Assembly (NCBI RefSeq): GCF_936943645.1
Contig: NZ_CAKZJO010000057.1
Location: 124,001 to 188,000, forward strand
Origin: an uncultured Bradyrhizobium sp.
GTDB taxonomy: Bacteria; Pseudomonadota; Alphaproteobacteria; Rhizobiales; Xanthobacteraceae
DNA: 64,000 bases
Direction of reading: 5' to 3'
Below the pieces are notes generated by a model. That model was not told the DNA's origin. It saw only the letters and a list, made by a program, of their open reading frames with translations, and searched no databases. A program made the position numbers and the translations under genes. Position 1 is the first letter of the stretch, and each line of letters begins with the position of its first letter. Positions 10,071 to 19,449 of the stretch are shown here, in pieces.

Positions 10071-11171
10071 ATGGGTCGAAAACGCACCAAGTCAGGCAAA
10101 ATCCGGTTGGCGGAAGTCGCCGAGCTTGCCGGCGTCAGCCCGATTACGGCGTCCCGCTTCTTTCGTAATCCCGAAGCCTTATCGGTCGCCAAGCGGACGC
10201 GGGTCGAGAGCGCGGCCAAGGAGCTCGGCTATGTGCCGAATCTTGCGGCACGCGCGCTGGCTTCGCAACGCACCGAGGTGATCGGTGTCCTGATCCCCTC
10301 TCTCACCAACAACGTGTTCTCGGACGTGCTGCGCGGCATCTACGACGCCTCCGAAGGCAGCCGCTACTCGATCCAGTTGTCCAACACGCGCTACAGCATT
10401 CTCCAGGAAGAAAAGCTGCTGCGGCTGTTTCTCGCGCAGAAGCCGGCGGGGCTGATCGTCACCGGCATCGACCAGACCACGGAGTCGCGCGCGATGCTGG
10501 AGGCCGCCGACTGCCCGATCGTGCAGATCATGGAGATCGGCCCCGATCCGGTCGACATGATGATCGGCTTTTCGCACTATGATGCGGCCCGCGCAGCGGT
10601 TGCGCACCTGTTCGAACAGGGGCGCCGCAGAATAGGATTCGTCGGCGCGCGCATGGACCCGCGCGTGCAGCGGCGGCTCGACGGATATGTCTCCGCCATG
10701 AAGGACGCCGGACTGTTCGAGCAGCGCCTCGTCGTCACGACGGCGACGCCGACCTCGGTGACGCTCGGCGGTGCCCTGTTCACCGATCTGCTGGCGCGAG
10801 AGCCCGACCTCGATGCGGTGTTCTGCGCCAATGACGACCTCGCGCTCGGCGTTCTGTTCGAATGCCGGCGCCGCGAGATCGCGGTCCCCGACCAGATCGC
10901 GATCGTCGGCTTCAACGACCTCGAATTCATGGCGTCCGCCGTCCCCACCCTCACCAGCGTGCGCACCAACCGCTACGAGATGGGCAGGACGGCCGCCACC
11001 ATGCTGATCGAGGCGATCGACGGACGGCGTCCCGAGCAGGCGGTGCTCGATCTCGGCTTCAAGGTGATCGAGCGGCAAAGCTCGACCTCGCGCCATTCGG
11101 ACAGCAGGCCGTCCACTTCAGGCGCGGGTGCGGCGAACAAAATGGTAGCGTTACCAAGTAGCCATGACTAG
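10071..11171 (+). CDS. LacI-family transcriptional regulator
   Basis: DNA-binding regulator of 366 aa, presumably sensing a sugar acid or its intermediate. The helix-turn-helix is LAEVAELAGVSPITASRFF at about residues 13-31, followed by the hinge LGYVPNLAARALAS and a periplasmic-binding-like core starting EVIGVLIPSLTNNVFSD. It closely resembles the GntR-like branch. It is divergent from the ABC operon and co-directional with the dehydratase. The last codons overlap a predicted operator at 11143, so the downstream promoter begins within this gene. It probably controls both arms and itself. Confidence 0.92.
   Translation: MGRKRTKSGKIRLAEVAELAGVSPITASRFFRNPEALSVAKRTRVESAAKELGYVPNLAARALASQRTEVIGVLIPSLTNNVFSDVLRGIYDASEGSRYSIQLSNTRYSILQEEKLLRLFLAQKPAGLIVTGIDQTTESRAMLEAADCPIVQIMEIGPDPVDMMIGFSHYDAARAAVAHLFEQGRRRIGFVGARMDPRVQRRLDGYVSAMKDAGLFEQRLVVTTATPTSVTLGGALFTDLLAREPDLDAVFCANDDLALGVLFECRRREIAVPDQIAIVGFNDLEFMASAVPTLTSVRTNRYEMGRTAATMLIEAIDGRRPEQAVLDLGFKVIERQSSTSRHSDSRPSTSGAGAANKMVALPSSHD
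11143..11156. promoter_or_regulatory. Probable LacI-family operator 2, inside the lacI 3' end
   Basis: TGGTAGCGTTACCA is an inverted repeat (TGGTA/TACCA around GCGT) of the LacI/GalR kind with a central CG. It lies within the last ten codons of lacI, 152 bp before the dehydratase start, and shares TGGTAGCG with the site at 10015. Confidence 0.65.
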
Positions 11172-11307
11172 TATCGGATTTGTGAGGAAACGACCCGCCA
11201 GCGGGCCAGCGATCCATCATTCGCGCCGTTCGGCATCGCACAAGCGGACGCCCCAGGACTGATGTAAGTGGACGGACGCCAGTGCGTTTGCATTGCAGGA
11301 GAAACCA

Positions 11308-13137
11308 ATGACAAAAAAGCCAACCAATGGGCATGCCCCCGCCGGCAACGGCTCGCGCCGCCACCTCCGTTCGCAGGAATGGTTCAACAATCCGCATAAT
11401 CCGGGCATGACCGCGCTCTACATGGAGCGCTACCTGAATTACGGCCTCACCCGCGCCGAGCTGCAGTCCGGCAAGCCGATCATCGGCATCGCCCAGACCG
11501 GCAACGACCTGTCCCCCTGCAACCGCCACCATCTCGAGCTGGCCCACCGCGTCCGCGAGGGCATCCGCGAGGCCGGCGGCATCGCGATGGAATTCCCGAC
11601 CCATCCGATCCAGGAAACCGGCAAGCGCCCGACCGCGGCACTCGACCGCAACCTCGCCTATCTCGGCCTCGTCGAGATCCTCTACGGCTATCCGCTCGAC
11701 GGCGTCGTGCTCACCACCGGCTGCGACAAGACCACGCCGGCCTGCATGATGGCGGCGGCGACCGTCAACCTGCCCGCGATCGTGCTGTCGGGCGGCCCGA
11801 TGCTGAACGGCTGGCACAATGGCGAGCGCACCGGCTCCGGCACCATCGTCTGGAAGTCGCGCGAGCGGCTTGCCGCAGGCGAGATCGACTATGAAGAATT
11901 CATGGAGATCGTGGCCTCCTCGGCGCCTTCGGTCGGCCATTGCAACACCATGGGCACGGCATCGACCATGAACGGGCTTGCCGAAGCGCTCGGCTTCTCG
12001 CTGCCGGGCTGCGCGGCGATCCCCGCCCCCTATCGCGAGCGCGGCCAGATCGCCTACGAGACGGGAAAGCGCATCGTCGAGATGGTGTGGGAAGACCTCA
12101 AGCCTTCGGACATCCTGACCCGCAAGGCGTTCGAGAACTGCATCGTGATCAATTCGGCGATCGGCGGCTCGACCAACGCACCGATTCACATCAATGCCCT
12201 CGCCCGCCATATCGGCGTCGAGCTCTCGATCGAGGACTGGCAGAAGGTCGGTCACGACGTGCCGTTGCTGGTCAATATGCAGCCGGCCGGCTTCTATCTC
12301 GGCGAGGAATTCCACCGCGCCGGCGGCGTGCCGTCGGTGGTGCGGGAATTGATGAAGCACAAGCGCATCCATGAAGACGCCGTCACCGTCAACGGCCGCG
12401 GCATCGGCGAGAACTGCAAGGATGCGCCCAAGCCCGACAACGACGTGATCTGGACCTACGACAAGCCGCTGGTGAAGGACGCCGGCTTCCTGGTGCTGAA
12501 GGGCAATCTGTTCGATTCCGCGATCATGAAGACCAGCGTGATCTCGAAGGAATTCCGCGACCGCTATCTCAGCAACCCGAAGGACCTCAACGCCTTCGAG
12601 GGCCGCGCCATCGTGTTCGAGGGCCCGGAGGACTATCACGAGCGGATCGACGATGCCTCGCTCGACATCGACGAGCGCTGCGTGCTGTTCATCCGCGGCA
12701 CCGGCCCGATCGGCTATCCCGGCGGTGCCGAGGTCGTGAACATGCAGCCGCCTGCGGCGCTGATCAAACGCGGCATCCTGTCCCTGCCCTGCATCGGCGA
12801 CGGCCGCCAGTCCGGCACCTCGGGCTCGCCCTCGATCCTGAACGCCTCGCCGGAAGCCGCCGCCAACGGCGGCCTTGCCATCCTCAAGACCGGCGACAAG
12901 GTCCGCATCGACCTCAACAAGGGCAGCGCCAACATCCTGATCTCGGACGAGGAGCTGAAGAAGCGTCACGCCGAGCTGAAGGCCGCCGGCGGCTTCAAGC
13001 ATCCGGCGAACCAGACGCCGTGGCAGGAGATCTATCGCAACACCGTCGGCCAGCAATCGACCGGCGCATGCATGGAGCTCGCCACGCGCTATCAGAACGT
13101 CGCCGGCACCTTCGGTGTGGCGCGGGATAATCACTAG
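11308..13137 (+). CDS. IlvD/Edd-family sugar-acid dehydratase
   Basis: Removes water from an aldonic acid to give a 2-keto-3-deoxy acid, using a [2Fe-2S] cluster and Mg2+. Cysteines at C71 (DLSPCNRHH), C139 ([10 protein letters not shown]) and C212 (HCNTMGTAS) are spaced 68 and 73 residues apart, the spacing I recall for the cluster ligands of the Rhizobium L-arabinonate and Caulobacter D-xylonate dehydratases. Length 609 aa fits that branch rather than true IlvD. I chose the ATG at 11308, with GCAGGAG just upstream, over the track start at 11293. A LacI-type operator precedes it. Substrate (arabinonate, xylonate, fuconate or galactonate type) remains open. Confidence 0.88.
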   Translation: MTKKPTNGHAPAGNGSRRHLRSQEWFNNPHNPGMTALYMERYLNYGLTRAELQSGKPIIGIAQTGNDLSPCNRHHLELAHRVREGIREAGGIAMEFPTHPIQETGKRPTAALDRNLAYLGLVEILYGYPLDGVVLTTGCDKTTPACMMAAATVNLPAIVLSGGPMLNGWHNGERTGSGTIVWKSRERLAAGEIDYEEFMEIVASSAPSVGHCNTMGTASTMNGLAEALGFSLPGCAAIPAPYRERGQIAYETGKRIVEMVWEDLKPSDILTRKAFENCIVINSAIGGSTNAPIHINALARHIGVELSIEDWQKVGHDVPLLVNMQPAGFYLGEEFHRAGGVPSVVRELMKHKRIHEDAVTVNGRGIGENCKDAPKPDNDVIWTYDKPLVKDAGFLVLKGNLFDSAIMKTSVISKEFRDRYLSNPKDLNAFEGRAIVFEGPEDYHERIDDASLDIDERCVLFIRGTGPIGYPGGAEVVNMQPPAALIKRGILSLPCIGDGRQSGTSGSPSILNASPEAAANGGLAILKTGDKVRIDLNKGSANILISDEELKKRHAELKAAGGFKHPANQTPWQEIYRNTVGQQSTGACMELATRYQNVAGTFGVARDNH

Positions 13138-13145
13138 GAAAGACC

Positions 13146-13265
13146 GTCATTCCGGGATGCGCCGCGAGGCGCAGGCCCGGAATCCATACTCCCGATCGTG
13201 GTTATGGATTCTCAGATGCGCAATTGCGCATCGTAGCTCGCGACTGCGTCGCGCCCCGGAATGAC
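13146..13265. repeat. Intergenic palindromic repeat with GTCATTCCGGG ends
   Basis: A 120-bp element bounded by perfect 11-bp inverted ends, GTCATTCCGGG and CCCGGAATGAC. Inside are further hairpins, including the perfect 18-bp palindrome GATGCGCAATTGCGCATC at 13215-13232. It fills the gap between the dehydratase and the first SDR gene, leaving only the SDR ribosome site. A second copy with the same ends is at 54423-54554. Confidence 0.75.
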
Positions 13266-13290
13266 GGCGGACACATCAAAGGAGAACAAC

Positions 13291-14022
13291 ATGGCAGACC
13301 GCCTCAAGGGTAAACGCGCCGTCGTCACGGCAGCAGCCGCAGGTATCGGGCGCGCCTGCGCCCTCGCATTCGCGCGTGAAGGCGCAACCGTCATCGCTAC
13401 CGATATCAACGAAGCCGGCATCGCGGGCCTACCTGCGGAAGGTATCGCCGAGGTCGCAAAGCTCGACGTCCGCAACACCGCCGACGTCAACGCCTTCGCC
13501 AAGCGCGTCGGCAAGATCGACATCCTGCTCAACGCGGCCGGCTTCGTGCATCACGGCACCATCCTCGAGTGCTCGGAGGAGGATTTCGACTTCTCCTTCG
13601 ACCTCAACGTCAAGTCGATGCACCGGACCATCAAGGCCTTCCTGCCCGACATGATCGCAGGCGGCGGCGGCAGCATCGTCAACATCTCGTCCTGCGCGGC
13701 CCTGCGGCCGCCGGCGAACCGCTACGTCTACAGCTCGTCGAAGGCGGCGGTGTCGCTGCTGTCGCGTGCGGTCGCCCTCGACTTCATCACCAAGGGCATC
13801 CGCTGCAACTCGATCTGCCCCGGCACCGTCGAGACGCCCTCGATGCTCGACCGCGCCGCAGCCCAAGGGCCGCAGGGCAAGGAGATGTTCATCTCCCGCC
13901 AGAAGATGGGCCGGCTCGGCACCGCCGAGGAGATCGCCAACATGGCGGTCTATCTCGGCAGCGACGAGAGCGCCTTCACCACCGGCGTCGACCTCGTCGT
14001 CGACGGCGGCTACATGCTCTGA
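13291..14022 (+). CDS. SDR oxidoreductase, similar to 2-keto-3-deoxy-L-fuconate dehydrogenase/BDH2
   Basis: NAD-dependent short-chain dehydrogenase of 243 aa. The glycine motif reads TAAAAGIG at 13-20 (an alanine variant), D38 after the second strand favours NAD+ over NADP+, and the catalytic residues are Ser in NISSC, Y147 and K151 (YSSSK). The overall pattern resembles the BDH2/2-keto-3-deoxy-fuconate dehydrogenase branch, which would oxidise the product of the upstream dehydratase. An AAGGAG ribosome site supports the ATG at 13291 rather than the track start. Separated from the dehydratase by a repeat element. Confidence 0.82.
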   Translation: MADRLKGKRAVVTAAAAGIGRACALAFAREGATVIATDINEAGIAGLPAEGIAEVAKLDVRNTADVNAFAKRVGKIDILLNAAGFVHHGTILECSEEDFDFSFDLNVKSMHRTIKAFLPDMIAGGGGSIVNISSCAALRPPANRYVYSSSKAAVSLLSRAVALDFITKGIRCNSICPGTVETPSMLDRAAAQGPQGKEMFISRQKMGRLGTAEEIANMAVYLGSDESAFTTGVDLVVDGGYML

Positions 14023-14040
14023 CGTCAGGGGGCAGCGGGC

Positions 14041-14787
14041 ATGAACAAGATCGATCTCAACGGCCGCGTCGCCATCGTCACCGGCGGCGCGCAGGGCTTT
14101 GGCCGCGCCATCACCGAGCGCCTCATCGCCTCCGGTGCCAAGGTCGCGATCTGGGATTTTGACCAGGCGCTGGCCGAGAAGACGGCCAAGGAAGTCGGCG
14201 GTGACACGAAAGTGTTCAAGGTCGACGTCACCGACACCGCAGGTGTCGAAGAGGCCCGCGACGCAACGTTCAAAGCCTTCGGCAAGATCGACATCCTCGT
14301 CAACAATGCCGGCATCGCCGGGGTCAACAAGCCGGTCTGGGAGACCGACCTCGAGGAATGGCGGAAAGTCCTGCGCATCAACCTCGACGGCCCTTTCATC
14401 GTCTGCAAGGCGATCGTGCCGACCATGCTCAAGCAGAAGTATGGGCGCATCGTCAACATCGCCTCGATCGCCGGCAAGGAAGGCAATCCGAACGCGGCGC
14501 ACTATTCGGCCTCCAAGGCCGGCCTGATCGCGCTGACGAAATCGCTCGGCAAGGAGCTCGCCGCGCATGACATCCTCGTCAACGCGGTGACGCCGGCGGC
14601 TGCCAAGACCGCGATCTTCGACCAGATGACGCAGCAGCACATCGACTTCATGCTGTCGAAGATCCCGAAGGCTCGCTTCGTCCTCGTCGAGGAGCTCGCC
14701 GCGATGGTGGCCTGGCTCGCGTCCGAAGATTGTGCCTTCTCGACCGGCGCGGTGTTCGACATCTCGGGCGGACGCGCAACCTATTGA
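14041..14787 (+). CDS. SDR family NAD(P)-dependent sugar dehydrogenase
   Basis: Classical short-chain dehydrogenase, 248 aa: TGGAQGFG at 14-21, acidic D39 suggesting NAD+, NNAG at 88-91, S142, Y155 and K159 (YSASK). The C-terminal SGGRATY ending is one I associate with sugar or polyol dehydrogenases rather than fatty-acid FabG. A role as the first step (sugar to lactone) fits the operon but is inference. It lies 18 bp after the other SDR and 7 bp before the GFA gene. Confidence 0.82.
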   Translation: MNKIDLNGRVAIVTGGAQGFGRAITERLIASGAKVAIWDFDQALAEKTAKEVGGDTKVFKVDVTDTAGVEEARDATFKAFGKIDILVNNAGIAGVNKPVWETDLEEWRKVLRINLDGPFIVCKAIVPTMLKQKYGRIVNIASIAGKEGNPNAAHYSASKAGLIALTKSLGKELAAHDILVNAVTPAAAKTAIFDQMTQQHIDFMLSKIPKARFVLVEELAAMVAWLASEDCAFSTGAVFDISGGRATY

Positions 14788-14794
14788 GGACAGC

Positions 14795-15187
14795 ATGATC
14801 CGCGAAGGTGGATGCCTGTGCGGCGCGGTGCGCTTCAAGGCGGAGGGCGAGCCGCTCAACGTCCGCGTCTGCCATTGCCGCCTCTGTCAGAAGGCGATGG
14901 GCTCGCCCTTCTTCGCCCGCGCGCAATTCGACCAGCGCGCACTGAGCGTCGAAGGCGACACCGGGCGTTATGCCTCGTCCGAGAACATCGACCGCGTGTT
15001 CTGCAAGCGCTGCGGCACCCGCCTGTTCGCGTGGCGCCGCAACGGCACGCTGGCGGGCGTATCTCTCGCCGTTTTCGATGATCGCAACGCCTTCGCGCCG
15101 ACCGAACACATCTGGGTCTCGGAGAAGCCCGCCTGGCTGAAGCTCGACGACGGCCTGGTGCAGTATCAGGGAACGATCCCGGCGTGA
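14795..15187 (+). CDS. GFA (CENP-V/GFA) zinc-binding family protein
   Basis: A 130-aa cytoplasmic protein with the zinc-cysteine pattern of the glutathione-dependent formaldehyde-activating family: CLCGAVRF, CHCRLCQKAMGS and FCKRCGTRLF. The family's biochemical role is uncertain beyond S-(hydroxymethyl)glutathione-type chemistry. I use the ATG at 14795; the track's longer start would run into the upstream SDR gene. It is last in the plus-strand sugar-acid operon by position, though it may simply be co-transcribed. Confidence 0.85.
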   Translation: MIREGGCLCGAVRFKAEGEPLNVRVCHCRLCQKAMGSPFFARAQFDQRALSVEGDTGRYASSENIDRVFCKRCGTRLFAWRRNGTLAGVSLAVFDDRNAFAPTEHIWVSEKPAWLKLDDGLVQYQGTIPA

Positions 15188-15343
15188 CATCGTGCGACGG
15201 CCGGCCGCGGCGCGGCACGGCTCGCCGGTCATCGACGCCGTGGCATTTCGGAACCGGCCATCCTATCTTGAGCCGAAGCGTTGCTGCACCGCCGGTTGGC
15301 TGGGACGGCTGCAAGGCCGCAGGCAAACCGGGACGGACGAGCC

Positions 15344-16024
15344 GTGAACATTTCCTTTTATGACCTCTCGGTGTGGGTGCTGCCACTGGTGCTCGCCATC
15401 ACCTTTCACGAGGCCGCGCACGCCTTCGTCGCGGACCGGCTCGGCGACGACACGGCCTCGCAGCTCGGCCGCGTCAGCTTCAACCCGGTCAAGCATATCG
15501 ACCCGTTCGGCACCCTGATCTTGCCGGCGATGTTGCTGTTCGCGCACTCGCCGTTCCTGTTCGGCTATGCCAAGCCGGTGCCGGTGAACTTCCGCAAGCT
15601 GAACAATCCCCGGCTCGACATGGTGTGGGTGGCGCTGGCGGGGCCCGTCACCAACATCCTGCTGGCGCTGGCCGCGGCCCTCGCCTTTCATGCCCTGCCC
15701 CTGGTCCCGGCCAGTTCGGCGAAATGGGTGGCCGACAATCTCAAGAATGCGCTCATCGTCAACGCCATCCTCGCCGTGTTCAACATGATGCCGATCCCGC
15801 CGCTCGATGGCGGCCGCGTCGCCGTGGGGCTGCTGCCTCGCGCCCTCGCCATGCCGCTGGCCCGGCTCGAGCCATTCGGGATGCTAATCCTGATCGGCCT
15901 GTTGATCCTGCTGCCTCTTGCAGGTTCCCAGTTCGGTCTAAATCTTGATGTTATTTCAGGAATACTGCGAACGTTGACCGGTCATGTGATTCAGGCTGTT
16001 CTCTTCCTGACCGGCAATGCGTAG
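15344..16024 (+). CDS. Site-2 protease family protein (M50 metalloprotease)
   Basis: Intramembrane zinc protease-like protein of 227 aa with several membrane segments. The HEAAH motif (H22-E23-H26) lies in the first segment, and the second metal motif is NMMPIPPLDGGRV. Start is taken as GTG at 15344; the upstream extension in the track looks non-coding and no ATG fits. Substrate is unknown; short members like this lack PDZ domains. The next gene begins directly after its stop codon. Confidence 0.88.
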   Translation: MNISFYDLSVWVLPLVLAITFHEAAHAFVADRLGDDTASQLGRVSFNPVKHIDPFGTLILPAMLLFAHSPFLFGYAKPVPVNFRKLNNPRLDMVWVALAGPVTNILLALAAALAFHALPLVPASSAKWVADNLKNALIVNAILAVFNMMPIPPLDGGRVAVGLLPRALAMPLARLEPFGMLILIGLLILLPLAGSQFGLNLDVISGILRTLTGHVIQAVLFLTGNA

Positions 16025-16507
16025 TTGAACAGCACCACCCGAACAGCCGAAGGGCCCGAGGCCGACTTGGTCAAAGCTGCCGATATGCTCATCGCGCGAC
16101 GCGCCGACACCCGCGCCCGCGCCGATTTTGCCACCTGGAAGATGATGGCCAAACTCAACGGGGCGTCCGCATTGCCTCCGGAAGCCCAGGAATTCCTGGT
16201 GAGCTACCAGAACCTGCTGGCGCAGATGAGCGAGGGTGAGGCCACCGAGGCGACCATCGGCGCGATCTACAAGGCCTACTATGCCGAGATGGGCGGCGCG
16301 GGAACCCCGCCTGACGTCCGGCCCCGCCCGGCAGAGCCGGCAGCGGACAATGTTACCGCCTTCCGTCGCCCGGCACCGGCGCCAAAGACGACCAGGTTCT
16401 TCGGAGCAGGCGCGGCGAGTGGAGCCCAGAAGCGGCCCCTCCCCGTGGCGCTGATCTTCGCCTGCCTGGTCGTGGTCTATGTCGGGATCAGGCTCTACTG
16501 GCGGTGA
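16025..16507 (+). CDS. Hypothetical protein with C-terminal membrane anchor
   Basis: Up to 160 aa, not recognised. The N-terminal half is helical and charged (ADFATWKMMAKLNG), the middle is Pro/Ala-rich, and the end is one membrane helix (VALIFACLVVVYVGIRLYW), suggesting a tail-anchored cytoplasmic domain. The TTG at 16025 immediately follows the protease stop (TAGTTG); TTG at 16067 (GAGG 5 nt upstream) and ATG at 16085 are alternative starts. Its end overlaps the convergent tonB gene by 13 bp. Confidence 0.7.
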   Translation: MNSTTRTAEGPEADLVKAADMLIARRADTRARADFATWKMMAKLNGASALPPEAQEFLVSYQNLLAQMSEGEATEATIGAIYKAYYAEMGGAGTPPDVRPRPAEPAADNVTAFRRPAPAPKTTRFFGAGAASGAQKRPLPVALIFACLVVVYVGIRLYWR

Positions 16508-17325
16508 GCCGTCTTCTTCTTCTTTTTCTTGTCTTCCGGCGGCTTGAAGACGATGTCGACCGTGCGCTCGAACTTGTCCCCGCCCAGCTCGGGGCTTGGG
16601 CGGGGGAAAGGATCGGACTTCCGGACCATCGCTATCGCGGTCGCGTCAAATGTCGGGTCCTGGGATGACTCCAGAACATCGACGGAAAGCACATTGCCCA
16701 CGCGATTGATGACGAACCTGACCTTGACCTTCTGATTGTTCTGCTTCCTGTCTTCCCGCTTGATCTGGTGGGCCAGGAGGTGGGCGCTGATCTGAATGTT
16801 CCAATCATCCGTCAGCTTCTTGTTGTCCTTGCCCATGCCACTGTTCTGAGCCGTAGGCTTCTTGGACTCGCGCGCCGCGTCTTCGAAAGTCTGCTGTTCC
16901 ATATCAACCGACTTCTGAGACGCTTCCATGGCCGGCGTTTCGACGGCTGCGACCTTCGGAGTTTGGTCCTGCTCCTTCTCCGGCTTGTTTTCAGTGACGA
17001 CGGTGTCGGGATCGTCCTCCTGCTGTGGCCGATCCTGCGGAAGCTCAGTCTGCTTCGTTTCAGCTTTCTGCTCGGGAAGCGCCGGGCGCTCCTCCTGCGC
17101 GACGGAGTCCATCGGGCCAGGAGGCAGGTCGGATTCCTTCGCCTCCGGCGAAGTCATCTCGATTGCAAAGTCCGCCCCGGCAGCACCCAGCCCTTCATCA
17201 CCGGGATCGGCACGCAAATTTGCCAGCGCCAAAGCCGCCCCGCCCAAATGGAGCGCAAGCGCCGCCACCGCTGCCAAAATCCACAGCTTGCGGGACGGCT
17301 TGGCTTCGATGTCGATGTTCGACAT
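16495..17325 (-). CDS. tonB: TonB-family energy transducer
   Basis: Periplasm-spanning link that passes proton-motive energy from ExbBD to outer-membrane receptors, 276 aa. One N-terminal membrane anchor (LWILAAVAALALHLGGAALALA), then a long Pro/Glu/Lys-rich spacer, then a TonB C-terminal domain (VRFVINRVGNVLSVDVLESS...DPFPRPSPEL). The tail ends in an unusual polylysine run (DKKKKKKTAH). Start at MSNIDIEAKP, 8 bp after exbD; the longer track start overlaps exbD. Last gene of the receptor-piuC-exbB-exbD-tonB operon. Confidence 0.9.
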   Translation of the reverse strand: MSNIDIEAKPSRKLWILAAVAALALHLGGAALALANLRADPGDEGLGAAGADFAIEMTSPEAKESDLPPGPMDSVAQEERPALPEQKAETKQTELPQDRPQQEDDPDTVVTENKPEKEQDQTPKVAAVETPAMEASQKSVDMEQQTFEDAARESKKPTAQNSGMGKDNKKLTDDWNIQISAHLLAHQIKREDRKQNNQKVKVRFVINRVGNVLSVDVLESSQDPTFDATAIAMVRKSDPFPRPSPELGGDKFERTVDIVFKPPEDKKKKKKTAHRQ

Positions 17326-17333
17326 AGCGGCTT

Positions 17334-17792
17334 CTATCGCTTCGAGGCGGCTTCGGGCGCCGACGCGGGCGGACCTTCGAGCGCGACCAGCTTCACATGT
17401 GTATAGCCGCCTGCGCGCAGCAGCTCCATGACGGGCCACATTTCGCCGTAGGGCACAGAACGATCGATGCGCAGGAACACGTACTTGTCCTTGGTCATCT
17501 CCGGTGTGCCGTCGAGCGTCGTCGCCAAATCGGCTCGCGCCACCGGATTTTCCCCGATCGCGAGCGTCAGGTCAGACTTGATCGAGACGAAGGTCGGCTT
17601 GTCCGGCTGCTTCTGCGGCGGTACCGCGCTCGTCTTGGGCAATTCCACGGGCAGATCGACCGTGGAAAGCGGCGCGGCGACCATGAAGATGATCAGCAGG
17701 ACCAGGATGACGTCGATGAACGGCGTGACGTTGATGTCATGCGTTTCCGAGAAATCGTCGTCGTCATCATTGTCTGCGAGCGAGACGGCCAT
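17334..17792 (-). CDS. exbD: Biopolymer transport protein ExbD
   Basis: Inner-membrane partner of ExbB and TonB, 152 aa. It has a short acidic N-terminus, the conserved THDINVTPFIDVILVLLIIF segment with the proton-path aspartate (D in PFIDV), and a periplasmic domain. It lies 3 bp after exbB. Iron limitation probably drives it through the promoter sites upstream of the receptor. Confidence 0.94.
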   Translation of the reverse strand: MAVSLADNDDDDDFSETHDINVTPFIDVILVLLIIFMVAAPLSTVDLPVELPKTSAVPPQKQPDKPTFVSIKSDLTLAIGENPVARADLATTLDGTPEMTKDKYVFLRIDRSVPYGEMWPVMELLRAGGYTHVKLVALEGPPASAPEAASKR

Positions 17793-17795
17793 GGT

Positions 17796-18757
<962 letters not shown>

Positions 18758-18761
<4 letters not shown>

Positions 18762-19447
18762 ACTTCGGCCCAGTAGCGAATGAGATTGTGATAGATACCC
18801 GTCAATTTGACCGTTTCGGGATCGTCACGCCCGAGCCGTTCCACCAGCGCCTGTATCGCGGTGTCGAGGTCGAAGATCATGCTCCGGGCTTGATCGTCCC
18901 GTATCATGCTCTGCAGCCAGAAGAAAGACGCAACCCGCGTTCCCCTCGTCACGGGGGTGACGAGGTGGAGGCTGGTCGAGGGATAGAGCACGCAGTCGCC
19001 GGCCGGCAACTTGACTTCGTGCGAGCCGTAGGTGTCCTCGATCACAAGTTCGCCACCATCGTACTCTTCCGGCTCGGCGAGGAACAGCGTCACCGACAGG
19101 TCTGTGCGGATGCGAAGTCCGGTCAGCCGGTCGCCGCGGATCGCATTGTCGACATGCAGGCCGAAATGATGGCCGCTGCTCGCCGCATAGCGGTTGAACA
19201 GCGGCGGGAAGATCTGCAGCGGGACCGCCGCCGCGATGAAGCGCGGGTTCGACGTCAGCGCCGAGATGATCCGGTTGCCGAGCTTTCGCGCGACCTCGCT
19301 GTCGGGCGGCAATTGCTCGTTGCGCTTGACCATGGCCGACTGCGCGCCCGCGGTGGAGCGGCCGTCTTCCCATTCGCTGGCGTCCATGATGCGGCGGAAA
19401 TCCGCCACATCGTCCTTGCTCAGAATGCCAGGCAGGCACGTCAACAT
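18758..19447 (-). CDS. piuC: Fe2+-dependent dioxygenase (PiuC/YbiX type)
   Basis: 2-oxoglutarate/Fe(II) oxygenase of 229 aa found beside TonB-dependent siderophore receptors. Iron ligands are H98 and D100 (GLHVDNA) and H161 (STSLHLV); R171 is placed to bind the co-substrate. Its target is not established; modification of a siderophore or receptor has been suggested. It follows the receptor with 2 bp and overlaps exbB by 4 bp, so it is made together with the uptake machinery. Confidence 0.92.
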
Positions 19448-19449
19448 GA

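Noticed and set aside
11059-13134. 691-aa minus-strand ORF
   Set aside because: Antisense to the sugar-acid dehydratase, whose cysteine motifs and ribosome site are convincing.
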